Shown one piece after another: positions 35,853 to 47,930 of a stretch of 64,000 nt of DNA; the stretch's first letter is position 1; each line of letters starts with the position of its first letter. A model generated the notes under the pieces. That model worked only from the letters and a program-made list of their open reading frames with translations. It was not told the DNA's origin and did not search any database. The position numbers were made by a program, and so were the translations under genes. The stretch is from Amaurobius ferox (taxonomy: Eukaryota; Arthropoda; Arachnida; Araneae; Amaurobiidae): assembly GCA_951213105.1 (NCBI GenBank), contig OX578137.1, forward strand, positions 55,117,236 through 55,181,235. The letters run 5' to 3'.

Positions 35853-36967
35853 GTACTAATTTTTTTTTGTAGAAGCTAGAGCAAATAGGAAAAATAATTT
35901 ATGAAACATGTTCAAGATTTTAATTACCTACGGTTTATTTTTATTTTGTAGTACTTTAACTTTAAACTATACTTATCTCAATTTTAATACCCATGGATTT
36001 TGTTACTGTAGGTAATCATACTTTTCAGTAATACCACGAACCTACATTTCCGTTTTATTTGTACTGTAAAATGTATATCAGATAAAATAAATGTTTTCAG
36101 AAAACATTGAGTACGTAAATTTATGGCTGGTGTTGTCTATAAATATTTTATGGTATTGCCAATATATCTCTTTTACAAGCCATAAGACATGAAATAGATT
36201 TTAATAGTGCTTTTAAAAGTGTTTGTTGTTTGAATTCATTTTCATCAAAAAATGTCACGTAGGTTTTAAGTTGTAATTTTTATTAACAGACGGGTTTACC
36301 CGCCGTTTCTCGTGATTTAATGTAAGAAATGCTTATGGTCATACCTCAAATTTTTTGGTCTAATTTTACTCCTGGAAATTCATAAAAATCATATTTATTG
36401 AAAAAGTTTTAACTAAGAATAAAATTTGTAAATTAATACTAAAATATCTGCATGATATACCGCATGATACACTGTCTGCCTGATATATGGGCCCGCAAGG
36501 TATACATGCTAATAGTAAAGCATGTATATCATTCGGACATTATTTAAATAACATAGAATATACAGAAGTTAAATTTACTTCACAGAATTACGCTTAACTT
36601 TGTTTTATTAAATTTACCAAATTGTGGGATTTGGGTAAGATTTGGCACTAAATGTAGAATTCTGTATATGTTAAATAAATCATCTCCTTTAAAATATTTA
36701 GTTAATATAATTGCTTTCAAAATTAACAGCTTTCTAAATTTATTCTAAGTGCAACATATATTTCCAAAAAACATACAAAATGAAATATAGCTTTTGGCTA
36801 TCCCACACTGATAAAAATTATATTATACATTTAGGGTGCACAGGTGGAAGCTATGACAACACATTGCAAAGTACATTCACACACGGTGTAATTCTTTGTG
36901 CTTGATATAATTTTACTGTGTCTTAATTTTTTTATTAAATTTTCGTTTAAAATAATGTATTCCTCAA
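35853..36967. other. AT-rich unique sequence
   Basis: No gene or repeat recognised between the candidate exon and the Helitron dimer. Confidence 0.4.
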
Positions 36968-39300
36968 TCTATATAAATAAAATTGAAATTATGTCTATCT
37001 GTCTGTCTGTCTGCTTGTCTCAGCATCACTGGAGAACAGCTAAACCGAATTTGATGAAATTTTGTGAGTAGCCTTGAATAAATAGACCCACTTAAAATTT
37101 GGGCCATGTTTTGAGTTTCTACCAAAAGGCAATCTCGAGATATTAATGTAAAACAAAACTTTCGTTTGTCTCATCATCATGGGGGAACGGCTGAATCGAA
37201 TATGATGAAATTATGTGGATAGTTTTAAAATAGTGCCTCTTGTATTTTGTCGAAGTTTCAAGTTTCTAGGAATAGGGGTTGTTGAGATATTTAATCAAAA
37301 CGAAACTTTTAACTACGAGTTCTACTCTCTAACTCCCTGACTCCTCTAAACGGAAAAGATTGGGAATCGTTGGTTTAAAACGTGGAAATGAATTAAAACT
37401 TTATCTCTGAGTTTTGTAGAAGATTTTCGCGCTAATTAGTCACTTTTAGAAAACATGAGTTGTTTGAAATCAGGAATGATTTAAACATGAGTTTAAATAG
37501 GAAATCTATCACCATGGTTTATTTTTCACAAGCTTTTACTCAACAATGGAAAGTAGTAAGAAATCAAAATGTTTATTTAATTATCAGCATTTTTATGAGG
37601 AAGATTCTATCTTATATCATGTTACTCAGCAACTCTATTAAAACGTTTTTGTTAATTTTTATTATTATTTTTTCCGTTTGAATAATAAATACATGGATAT
37701 AAAAATATATATTATAAATTAACTGTCGGAGTATAATTTTAATTATATCAATTAAGTACTGAGTATAGCACTATTATAGCACTATTATAGCACTATTATA
37801 GCACTGCGTATAGCACATTTATTTTGGCAAATAGTTTTCAAACTTATATATAGTGTTTAGCCAATAAACTTATATATTGTGTTTAGCCAATAAACTCATT
37901 TTAGCCGATTGTTGAAACATAATAAAAGTAGAACGGGTATATCTTCTAATACAATTTTAGTGCTTTCATTTAGTATATGCAAACGAGATCGTGATATTTT
38001 ATGCTTTAGCTCTGCATACGAATTTAGCTGGATATCACCAATTTGGCAACTTTTCTTAAACGTTAAAAGATTGACGGAAATATCCCCGAATTGATAGAAA
38101 CGACGCTAAATCAATAAAAGTAATTCTATTTTTGTTTCATAGTGAGTACTGAAAGGATGTTTCGTTAACATTTGTCTGACAGCCCAACAGTCCGATTTCG
38201 TAATACATTTAGTGAATTTTTAAGATGTTGAAATCGATAAAATTTGATAAAAATTGATAAAATTGGACTAAATAAATGAAATTAATTGTGATTTGCTAGG
38301 GGACAGTACTGTTATGATGTTTAGTCAATTTGTCGCCAAGTGGGACTGTCAATTCTACAGTCCCACTTGGCGATAAATTTGGCGATTTTTTATAATGTCG
38401 CTAAATTGATTAAATGACGAAATCAATTCTTCAAGTTTAAGTATTATTATTATTGATATTTTCGGGGATTATTGATTCAGAGGTTATTGATATTTTCAAG
38501 TTATTATGCCATGGTTTTATCATGGTTCTACTATGTCAAAAATTGTTGCAACTCATATATTGTACGTTGTACGAGTAATCTTCTACAAATGCATGTGTAT
38601 ATCTTTTAATCTACGGGAATATAAATAGTACAGGTATATTGGCATATATTTTGATATATTGACATTTATTGGAATCAATTATGGCCTTCAAGTATAAAGA
38701 TTAAGGGGATTATTGATGTTTTCAATTTATTACATCATCTGTTTCATTTTAGCAAATATTTTTTAGAGTCAGATTGTAATACGGGTAATCTTCTACTAAC
38801 ACAAGGACATATCTTCTACGACATTATAAATAGTACGGGTATATATATCCATATAATTTTAGCTTTTTCATTTTGACGTATATTGGATTCAATTACTGCA
38901 GTTAAGGTTTAAAGATTACGGGTTTATTGATATTTTCAATTTATACATGTAATCTACTAATACAGATTATATCTTCTAATATTAGCGTATATAAGTAGTA
39001 CGGGTCCCAAACAATTTTAACGCTTTTATTTTGCATATATAGATTCAATTTCATATTTTTTGTAAATTTGCTTAAAAAAGGGGCCAGGATGTTTTATTCT
39101 TCAGATCTGCCCGTGAAGTTAATTTTGTATAATGAGGATAGTGATTCTCAAACTTCTTTTTAGGAGCATTAAATTATATATTTTAACAGAATGTTTTGAT
39201 TAACAATGTCAAATAGTATACTATAGGAATTTGCACATGATAGTGAATTTTAAGTTTCTTTATATTATATACTCCGTACGAAGAACGGGTATACTGCTAA
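36968..39300 (+). mobile_element. Non-autonomous Helitron H5, first unit of a dimer
   Basis: The 5' end TCTATATAAATAAAATTG at 36968 is preceded by A, and a short TCTG run follows. The 3' end is CCGTACGAAGAACGG, GTATACTG, then CTAA (fits CTRR) at 39297-39300. It contains an 11-bp minisatellite (TATAGCACTAT, 37764-37804), the conserved hairpin at 38333-38373 and repeated ACGGGTATATCTTCT modules. There is no Rep/helicase frame. Confidence 0.8.
38333..38373. other. Perfect 17-bp hairpin inside the Helitron
   Basis: TCGCCAAGTGGGACTGT, a 7-nt loop, then its exact reverse complement. Weaker versions with mismatches lie at about 6450-6500 and 8930-8970 in the other long copies, so the structure belongs to the family and is intact only here. 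Confidence 0.85.
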
Positions 39301-40680
39301 TCTATATAAATACATTTGAAAATCTGCCTGTCTGTTTGTCTCATCATCACGGGAAAACGGCTGAACCAAATTTGATGACATTTTATGAGCAGGTTGTCTA
39401 GATACTAATTAAAAACGCACAGTTAAACCGTCGATAAACATAGCATTATGCAGACAATATTTTTTCCCGTAAATTTATTTGGAGAAAATGATATCATGTC
39501 GCTTAGCAGCGGATTTAAATACTTCAGACGATTTTTATTAAATCTTTACCAATTTAAATTACTAAATTATTTAATGAATTTAATTTCTTTATTAAGAAAT
39601 GTATATGAAATAAATATTATTTTCCAATTTAAATAATAAAGAAATGTATATGAAATAAATTTTAGCTTACAATTTAAATAATAAAGAAATGTATATAAAA
39701 TAAATTTTATCGGAATTGCATGTTTTCACTGGTTTATATCAATTATCGGCCTTCAGGTTCAAAGATTACTTTGAGATTAATGATATTTTCAATTTATTAT
39801 GTCATCTGTTTTATTTTGGCAAAACTGGTTGAAACTTATATATAAACTCATATATTCATAATCTTCTGTTAGTACACGGGTATATCTTCTAAAATATAAG
39901 TAGCACGGTTATACCTTCCAAAACAATTTTTGCGCTTTGACTTTTATTGGAATCAATGGAATTACTTTGACTTTTATTGGAATCAATTACGGCCCTCAAG
40001 TTCAAAGATAATTGATATTTTAACTTTATCACGACATATGTTGTATTTTGGCAAGGATTTTTAAATTCATATTTTGTAGTACGGGTAATTTTCTACTAAT
40101 GTATGGGTATATCTTCTAATATTCGGGAATATAAGTAGTACAAGTATATTTTCCGATACAATTTTAGCGCTTTTATTTTGGCATATATTGATTAAATTTC
40201 ATATTTTTGCAAATATGTTTACCAACGGAACCAGGCTGTTTTATTCCTCAGATCTGCCTGTGAAGATAATTTCTGTATAGCGATAACAGAGATTTACTAA
40301 TCTACGAAAATGTATACGGGTACAAATTATTATGGGTGCATTTTCCCATACAACTTTAGCACTTTCAATTTGGCAGATATTGGTATCAATTACGGCCACT
40401 GGATTTAAAGATTAGAGGGATTATTAATATTTTCAATTTATTACGTTATCTGTTATGTTTTGGTAAATATATTTCTCCTACTGATACACAGGTATATATA
40501 TCTTCTAATATTTGAGAATATAAGCAGTACGAGCATATCTTCCAATGCAACTTTAGCGCTTTTATTTTGACATATAATGATTTAATTTCATATTTTTTGT
40601 AAATTTGTTTACAAGCGGAACCAGGATATTTTAAGTTTTTTATATTACATACTCCGTACAAGGAACGGGTATGCTGCTAG
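39301..40680 (+). mobile_element. Non-autonomous Helitron H6, second unit of the dimer
   Basis: It starts TCTATATAAATACATTTG immediately after the CTAA of H5 and ends with CTAG at 40677-40680, followed by T. The pair as a whole therefore sits between A (36967) and T (40681), as expected for one Helitron insertion event. It is shorter than H5 because the middle block is missing; internal modules of about 200 bp are repeated. Confidence 0.8.
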
Positions 40681-43143
40681 TAGAAGTATAAGACTAAATA
40701 CAGCAAATATATTGCAAACGTAATTATCCGAATATAGAAATCATTCGGCTCATGCGCAATTGTCAGGATTTTATTGAATTGATCTTCAATGTAGCACTTG
40801 TGTTGCAAATATTTTCTACATCACAGGTGATGTAAATTTTACAACGCTTCGAGATGCAATAAAGATAAAAATTATATAGCAATTTGTTACAGTGTATTGG
40901 CTGTTAACTATATTGGGTAAAAATTGTGTGTAGGATAATCAACATAGGAAACTCTGCCGAATAGTCTAAACTTCATTTTTTCTGTATAATGTCTGGTATA
41001 ATAGAAAAATTAAATACCAGACCATCAAAGCTGTATAGTGGATTCCATGGAAGAAATGAATTCTGAGAAAGATCTAACAGAAGATAATTGTATTTACATG
41101 AATTAACTTAAAAGGTTCAGCGCTACTCGAAACAGTGTTGAATGCGTAACCATTAAGCATTGTTTTGAGCTTGCACAGAGGCGATGCGAATAGAGTGTAT
41201 GCAAATAATGATGTCGCTGAAACAACATTGGTTATGAACAGCATTCGTTATGAAACAACATTCTTTGTGAAACAACATTCGTTGTAAAACAATATTCAGT
41301 TTATTGCTCTGTGATTTCAACCAAATAGTACCTCCATAACTGTTTTACATGTTGAATTACACAGAAAAAAAAGAAAACCGTACTTCCTCCTCCCTATAGA
41401 GACAAATTTTGTGCTAAATCAACAAATCCGCCTACTTTTCTCTAGTACACTTTACCACTTTTTCTATCCACATTATCTTCACTTCGTACTTAATTCTTAG
41501 AAAAATTGCTCAGCTTACTATACATGCAATGAGCTTGAATCATCACCCTTTGGTTCTTCAATTTAATAATCTTGAGGCGGAAAAAAACTTGGCATGTAAA
41601 GGAAACCGATTGATGTTTTAATATTACATCCAGTTAATCCAAATCATTTCTATATCTCCGCATTCTATTATACTGCAGAACATTTACAATTTATTTAAGG
41701 CATCGAATATATCCTATTCTGTACTGCAATAGTATTGATCTGATTAACTAGAACTGTCGCAAACCCTCCGTGTACCATTGGCTGATAAATGATGCTGTCA
41801 TGAATTGCTATCGTCTGTGATGATTCAGCTACTAAATTAATCCAAAGTTTGGTACTATATATTACTAATAAAACGTTGCACTTTCACTTATAAGGTGTCT
41901 GTCGTGAAATTGAAAATAGAGTGAATCATCTCAATTATGAACACAATGCTGACCATACATATTTACCCACTGCTTGGAGGAAATACTCTCTTTAGAAAAT
42001 GCGATGGAGGTAATCAAATTTACCCTATATGTTTTTACTATGTTTTTAATCGTCTATTTCTCAGAGATTACCAATATGGATTCACCATCAAATTTCAAAG
42101 GTGGTAGGGGTTTAATAAAAATTTCCACCTACGTTTTTTTTCTATTTCCGGTTCCAACAATTTAATTTTCCTTGGACCATATATTTTTAAAGATTGGCTA
42201 TAAATATTGCTTAGATAAAAACTAGCATGGATTCATCATTAAATATAGAGAAGGTAGGATTACTAAGAATATCCATTTCCGCTCCATAAACTGTCCTTAA
42301 AACATCTATTTTTCAAGATAGGCTGTAGCTAGAGGATAGATAATAACTTATAAGGATTCAGTATTATATTTTAGTGAGGGTGAAACGACTCAGGATGTCA
42401 CATAAAAAGTGACACAGCTACAAACTTTGTTATCAACTCAAAGTAACCTTACGGCCTAGGCAAGTGCACAGAGCCATATGGATTTCAATCTAACACAAAC
42501 CATACAGCGACTGGCTGTAGAAGACTATAGAAATAAAAAGGCCTTTATACAGAAACAGAAATAAAGTAGCACAGGTCCGTTCAGTGAATGAATGACTTAG
42601 ACAGTACGAGTCTTGGTGGCACAGTTGACAATAGGAATACTTGTAGTTACAATAATACGGCCGGAATATTCTTACTCGATTTCATCAGAGGACGTTGGTA
42701 GATGGCAGAAAGGAACTCTCGCGGTTCATATTATTTTCTTTTCAGTTACACACCTTTGCCAGACCACTTAATCCCGAATTAAACGCCCAGACCGTGGATA
42801 AAAAATGATCCTTCTTTTTACAGCTCCGGTGAAACGTGGACAAAATTTCAAAGCGAATACGCATACTCATACTTTCTAATCACGAACCGAAATATATCCT
42901 GTTTTACCACAGGATGTCATAAACTTGTTAAGTGGCTAAATATTAGCCAACGCAAAATGGGTGAAATCATAACTAATGGTTATATAGATCTAACAAACTA
43001 TTTGTTTGCTAGAGATAAATTAGTCTCTATGCATCGTTGATTATTCCAAATTCTATTTAAAAAGTTTTAAAAACTTTATAAAATGTGAAAAAAGTCTAAT
43101 AAATCACCAAATAAAATAATAGTTCGCCAAATGGCTTTGCTCT
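40681..43143. other. AT-rich unique sequence with a short repeat
   Basis: A diverged 18-19 bp repeat (GAAACAACATTCGTTGT-type) lies at 41219-41299. The stretch 42370-42860 is less AT-rich but has no long frame. Nothing else recognised. Confidence 0.4.
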
Positions 43144-44070
43144 GTGAAGTATGTTTTATTAGTGGTGGGTATTAAAATACCTGAATAGTCAAGTAGTTCA
43201 CGTGAATAAGTTGTAGCTGTTTCATCGTACTAAAAATTGCTTTTCCACTCAAACCAAGATTTTTATATCATTAAACTAAGAAAATTTACGTTTTTAATAA
43301 ATGTTCTTTTCCAAAATCTTGCAAACAGCTGACACTGCAAGATACCTATCGGCACCCAAATTGTGAAATATATTTTGTTAGTGGTGGGTATTAAAATACC
43401 TGAATAGTCAAATAGGTCACGTGAATAAGTTGTAGCTGTTTCATCGTACTAAAAATTGCTTTTCCACCCAAACCAAGATTTTTATATCATTAAACTAAGA
43501 AAATTTACGTTTTTAATAAATGCTCTTTTCCAAAATCTTGCAACCAGCTGACACTGCAAGATACCTATCGGCACCCAAATTGTGAAATATATTTTGTTAG
43601 TGGTGGGTATTAAAATACCTGAATAGTCAAATAGGTCACGTGAATAAGTTGTAGCTGTTACATCGTACTAAAAATTGCTTTTCCACCCAAGCCAAGATTT
43701 TTATATCATTAAACTAAGAAAATTTACGTTTTTAATAAATGCTCTTTTCCAAAATCGTGCAAACAGCTGACACTGCAAGATACCTAACGGCACCCAAATT
43801 GTGAAATATATTTTATTAGTGGTGGGTATTAAAATACCTGAATAGTCAAATAGTTCACGTGAATAAGTTGCAGCTGTTTCATCGTACTTAAAATTGCTTT
43901 TCCACCCAAACCAAGATTTTTATATCATTAAACTAAGAAAATTTACGTTTTTAATAAATGCTCTTTTCCAAAAACTTGCAACCAGCTGACACTGCAAGAT
44001 ACCTATCGGCACCCAAATTGTTAAATATATTTTGTTAGTGGTGGGTATTAAAATACCTGAATAGTCAAAT
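43144..44070. repeat. 219-bp satellite, about 4.2 units
   Basis: AGTGGTGGGTATTAAAATAC starts at 43161, 43380, 43599, 43818 and 44037, a constant spacing of 219 bp. Units differ by only a few substitutions (for example ATAGGTCACGTG against GTAGTTCACGTG). Each contains the palindrome CACGTG and ACCTATCGGCACCCAAATTG. No frame is open across a unit. Confidence 0.95.
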
Positions 44071-44200
44071 GGTCGACATAAATAGTTCAGGTCAAAATTA
44101 AATAAGAGATCGGCAACTGCTGTCTAACTCAGGTTATAATCAGAAGGTAATGTTTTTAGAAGCGTCAGAATTTGGTGATTGTACAGGATTTGGATACTAC

Positions 44201-44275
44201 CTAATAACGTTTTGCATCATGTTGACCAGGTCCCATTCCCTGGCCGATTCGATGAGTCGATTGGCCAGCCTGAAC
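44201..44275 (-). CDS. Candidate short exon, unknown product
   Basis: A GC-rich island of about 75 nt on the minus strand. Upstream is a pyrimidine-rich tract and TTTACAAG (acceptor-like); downstream is ATTAG|GTAGTA (donor-like). The translation is FRLANRLIESAREWDLVNMM followed by QNVI. The frame also stays open upstream to 44385 and would then include a hydrophobic stretch (IIVMLFLNTLCVCSIYIIY), so a membrane protein is an alternative reading. No family recognised. Confidence 0.3.
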   Translation of the reverse strand, partial: VQAGQSTHRIGQGMGPGQHDAKRY

Positions 44276-44398
44276 TTGTAAATAATGTAAATAGAGCAAA
44301 CACACAAAGTATTAAGGAAAAGCATCACAATGATTAAGCGATGATAAATATTTATTATGTATGTAGGTAAAGCAATCGATGACAAAAAATTGTTTGAA

Positions 44399-44476
44399 CT
44401 TCCCGACCGTCCAAACAGTTACCTTACACCTTTCTGGTAGGTCGGACGGTCTGGGTTTCATCAACAACAACAACAA
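44399..44476 (+). mobile_element. SINE tail fragment
   Basis: This is the 3' end of the 5S/tRNA SINE family in plus orientation. GACCGTCC (44405-44412) pairs perfectly with GGACGGTC (44442-44449). It ends in a CAACAACAACAA tail. Confidence 0.8.
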
Positions 44477-44862
44477 ATTGTTTCAATACCGATATTAATA
44501 AGAATAATTCGCATCCAAATTAGGAACTTAAATATAAATGAGAAACAATGGTCACATGGAAAAGGGTGCTTACAATATTTCTCAAAGCAGGGAGCCACCT
44601 TAATAATCCAACGGAGAGCAGTATCGGAGAGCAGTGTATACCACCCGAAGATATATAATTACAACGAAACACTTCAATACATAAAGCATTTTTCTAGGAT
44701 CACTGACAAATTCTTCAGTTTATCCAAAGGGGTACACACTCGCGAACACTGCACTAACATCACTTTCTTGAACACCGGATTTTCTTGGTTTTAGCACAAT
44801 TTCGCCGGGTCCTGGATGGCCAAAGTAAAACTGACATAGTTGGCATTCTTGCTGGGAAAACG

Positions 44863-45071
44863 TTAGCGACCTCTTCGCACACACAATTCGTTCGAAGAAA
44901 TGTTATCATCTATTAGATCTGCATTCCATTTTTGTATTAAATGATCAATCAACATCGGACTGAGTTCCAAGTCTAATCTAAACATCAAAGGTTCAATATA
45001 ACTTAAGAATGTAATTTTACAGAGTTCACCATCACTCCCACTATGCAAGCATGCTCCAGTTTTGAATCGTT
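44863..45071 (-). CDS. Candidate terminal exon, unknown product
   Basis: The minus strand is open from about 45118 to the stop at 44863-44865. A good acceptor (GAGATTTTTGCCTAG) would start the exon at 45071. The translation contains ERFKTGACLHSGSDGELCKI, FLSYIEPLMFRLDLELSPML and IQKWNADLIDDNISSNE, rich in charged residues and unlike the surrounding AT-rich frames. No family recognised. It lies upstream (minus strand) of the candidate exon at 44.2 kb, but a joint gene model is not established. Confidence 0.3.
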
Positions 45072-45384
45072 CTAGGCAAAAATCTCCATGCCAAAATATA
45101 ACATTCCGCTTAAAAATTTATAACTTTCCTCTCATTCCACACGAGCCCTTCCACCAGTCGTAAAAAAAAAATCGTGACCTTCCCATACGTCTGGAACTTC
45201 AACACTCCCTGCCTCAATTCATGGTCAAATGTCACGAGCGTCAACCGAGGAATCCATAAGTTGCCCATCAAACTAGCTCTCATTGGCTAAACGACACCTG
45301 CATCAGTAACATATCATAATTAAAACTGCAACATACGTCATATCTAGACAAACTAAAAGGCAACAGGAATCCAGTGTTCGAAGC
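45072..45384. other. Sequence of balanced composition, no feature recognised
   Basis: Less AT-rich than its surroundings (45130-45310). It may contain upstream exon or regulatory sequence for the candidate exon at 44.9-45.07 kb, but nothing specific can be shown. Confidence 0.3.
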
Positions 45385-46154
45385 AAAAAAAAATCTGATG
45401 TGGGCAACACATAACTCTCCTTATATAATGTAATGAATTTACTACTTTTACAGTAAAAAAAAATAGGTTTTTCTTATAGTATATACTAATATTCATTCCA
45501 AGATATTGAATTTTCGACAATTGGTCGTCATTTTCATTGATTTAGCGTCATTTTTATCCATTTGGCGAGATTTTCGTTAATTTGGCAACATTTCAAAAAG
45601 TCGCCAAGTTGGCGACATTCCGCCAAATTTGTCCAAAATCTCGCCAAGCGTTATAGATGAAGAAATAAGTTATTCTTGCAGCAGACAAATGACTATTGGC
45701 ATTCAAATGCAAAAGTATTACTCAAAGTATCTTTTTCCATGAATGGAACGAGCTACATCCACGAGAATGATGTCACCCAATTTATCATATCATATTACAT
45801 ATGAAAAGTGAACATGTTTCTCAATAGGAAATATTTCTTTTTTATTTTATATAACTTTTTGATAATTTTTTTTAAAAAATGTGCAATATCTCGAGAACGG
45901 TTTGTGTTCTAAAATTTATGCTAATCGTTTTCTAATGAAAAATTACATAAGAAATGTCTCTTTGCGTAACTTTATTAGTGGTTTCGATTTTTTGACTATT
46001 TTTTCAAAATTTTATTCGAAAATTTAGGGGGGTTCTGAACATTCGATTGCGTATAAAAACAATAGGCTCCCAGTGTTCACGGATTGAGATTTTTGTACCA
46101 AATTTGGTTTGAATCGGTCCATCGTTCGTCAGTTATCGTCTCCACAGACTCACT

Positions 46155-46194
<40 letters not shown>

Positions 46195-46318
46195 ACTTCA
46201 AAAATGTTTGATTCGTGATCAAGGATGCTTGAAACGTGCTCTCCCGTCGAAAATTCGAATTCGAATTTTCGACCCCGTTACAATACTTTCCTTATACTTT
46301 ATGTATATAAGGTAAGTA
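45385..46318 (+). mobile_element. Family A element, copy A4
   Basis: A complete copy: TCTGATGTGGGCAACACATA at the left, the GGCGACATTCCGCC segment, AACATTCGATTGCGTATAAA, a CA microsatellite (46157-46192), the GTGCTCTCCCGTCGAAAATT segment and the terminal palindrome ending at 46318. Confidence 0.8.
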
Positions 46319-47403
46319 TAAACATAATTGCGTTTCCCCATACTATCCTATGGAGACAAGGCTAGAATCGGAAAATCTTTCGATAAAATGACTCTGAAAC
46401 GTAGGAAATCGAGAAGGCGTTCAAAAATCGATGCCACACCTCAATTGTAATCGAAAGATGATGTTTAGGGGCTGCTTCAATTTAAAACAGGAAAGGTACG
46501 ACGTTTATCAACTTCATCATTTTGTCCAATTATAAAATACCGTAATTAAAAATTTATGATTTTTTTTTGTAAATTTCGATTGTACTTGGCATATCTATAG
46601 ATCAATTGCTACAATTTCATACACACAGCAACTTCCTACGATAAGTTTTCGTGGAGTTCGAATGAGAATATAGGTATGTTGTTTTGATGACACGTTGACG
46701 TTTCGATAGTATAGATAGGTATTCTGTAGAACATTCACTTAAAAGTTTAAAATTCTCCCAACCAATTTAGAAAGTATTCAGAGATTTTTTAAATATTGGT
46801 GCAAAAACTAAACTTCAGTTTTTAAGATGTCACTCTTATAATATATTTTTTGTTTCCATTATTGCATATCATTCAAAAAGCATAAGCTATATTGTAGTAT
46901 TCATTCCGAATGCACATAACTTACAATGTGTTTCTGGCATCGTATTCTCTCCATTTCTTACCACAATAGCGTTGTCAAGATTAACTCAGTACGACTGAAA
47001 CTATTGGTTTGCGACAGACAAATTAATGTTTCCGCTCGCAGAGATCAATCTAGTGTTTGAAATTATATGTACTGCTAGTGAAATGTTTCAGCCATAGGGA
47101 GATATTTATCTCTTTGGAATAGGTATATATAGAGAATATATATGTACAGTTCAAACGCCGTACTGGACAGGGGCGGTTGCTGGTGGTGGGTGGTAGCCCT
47201 CTGAAAATTGGCTGAACTCCTCCTGAAAAACCGCTTGCTTCAATTACTAATAAAGAAATAGATTAATTTTTAAAACCGAAATATGAACTAAATTTAGCTG
47301 CGAAAATCCAATTTACTAGCGGCAAATACGAAAAAAAATATATGAGGTCAAACAAGACAAATAATTTGACGACGAACCATTTCCAAGCAACTGGCTCACA
47401 CTT
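46319..47403. other. AT-rich sequence without recognised gene
   Basis: A GC-richer patch at 47160-47215 starts CAGGGGCGGTTGCTGG, reminiscent of an hAT terminus, but no matching second end or target duplication was found. Confidence 0.35.
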
Positions 47404-47434
47404 TCGGGCTGGTCGGACGGTCTGGGTCGAAAGA
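47404..47434 (+). mobile_element. Short SINE tail remnant
   Basis: GGGCTGGTCGGACGGTCTGG followed by GTCGAAAG matches the last bases of the SINE tail (GGTCGGACGGTCTGGGT). A GAAA-type simple run replaces the CAA tail. Confidence 0.4.
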
Positions 47435-47589
47435 AAGAAAGACGACGTTCTCTTGCACTGACGAAGAGAATCTAGCGTTTCATGGAAGCAGCTCTATGCG
47501 GCATTGTTGTCTTATTTGTGCTTATACACGTTATAATGACAGAAATATGAAATATTAAAGAATTAATATTAATAAGAAATAGTGGAAGC

Positions 47590-47930
47590 AGGATGAATGC
47601 GGGGGAGTGAATATTCCCAAGCTAAGCCCATTGGCGGTAACCCAGACGGTGCCCGGGTGTCTGCATACCAGAAGAGAAAGCACGTAGTCCGTCCAGCAGA
47701 AGTAAAAGGATAAATATGAGGTCAAGTGAGTTGGTGACAGTCAGTCTGTTGGAGTTGCATTTGTGAAGAGCAAGGCAGTAGCAGTTTAGATTGTGTGTGG
47801 AATGAGTTCGGAGGAGAGCTCGCCTGGTGTAACGATGTTAAGAAAATGTAATGGTGAAAGAACCCGGTGCGCTTCTTCAAGGTGTGAAAGATGAATATCA
47901 GGTACCGTACAATTATAACTATACGAGGAT
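47590..47930 (+). promoter_or_regulatory. Candidate RNA polymerase II promoter or LTR segment
   Basis: A GC-richer island holds a TATA-like ATAAATAT (47710-47717) and an initiator-like TCAGTC (47741-47746). Their spacing of about 31-33 nt is the one expected for an arthropod core promoter. Downstream, ATGAGTTCGGAGGAGAGC opens 30 codons before a stop, and CAG|GTACCG at about 47900 is donor-like. A solo LTR of a retrotransposon would look similar; no LTR ends were identified. Confidence 0.3.

Noticed and set aside
43144..44070. A CRISPR array
   Set aside because: The repeats are directly adjacent 219-bp units without spacers, and the sequence is eukaryotic.
47165..47180. A second hAT terminus (CAGGGGCGGTTGCTGG)
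   Set aside because: No matching opposite end or 8-bp duplication was found nearby.
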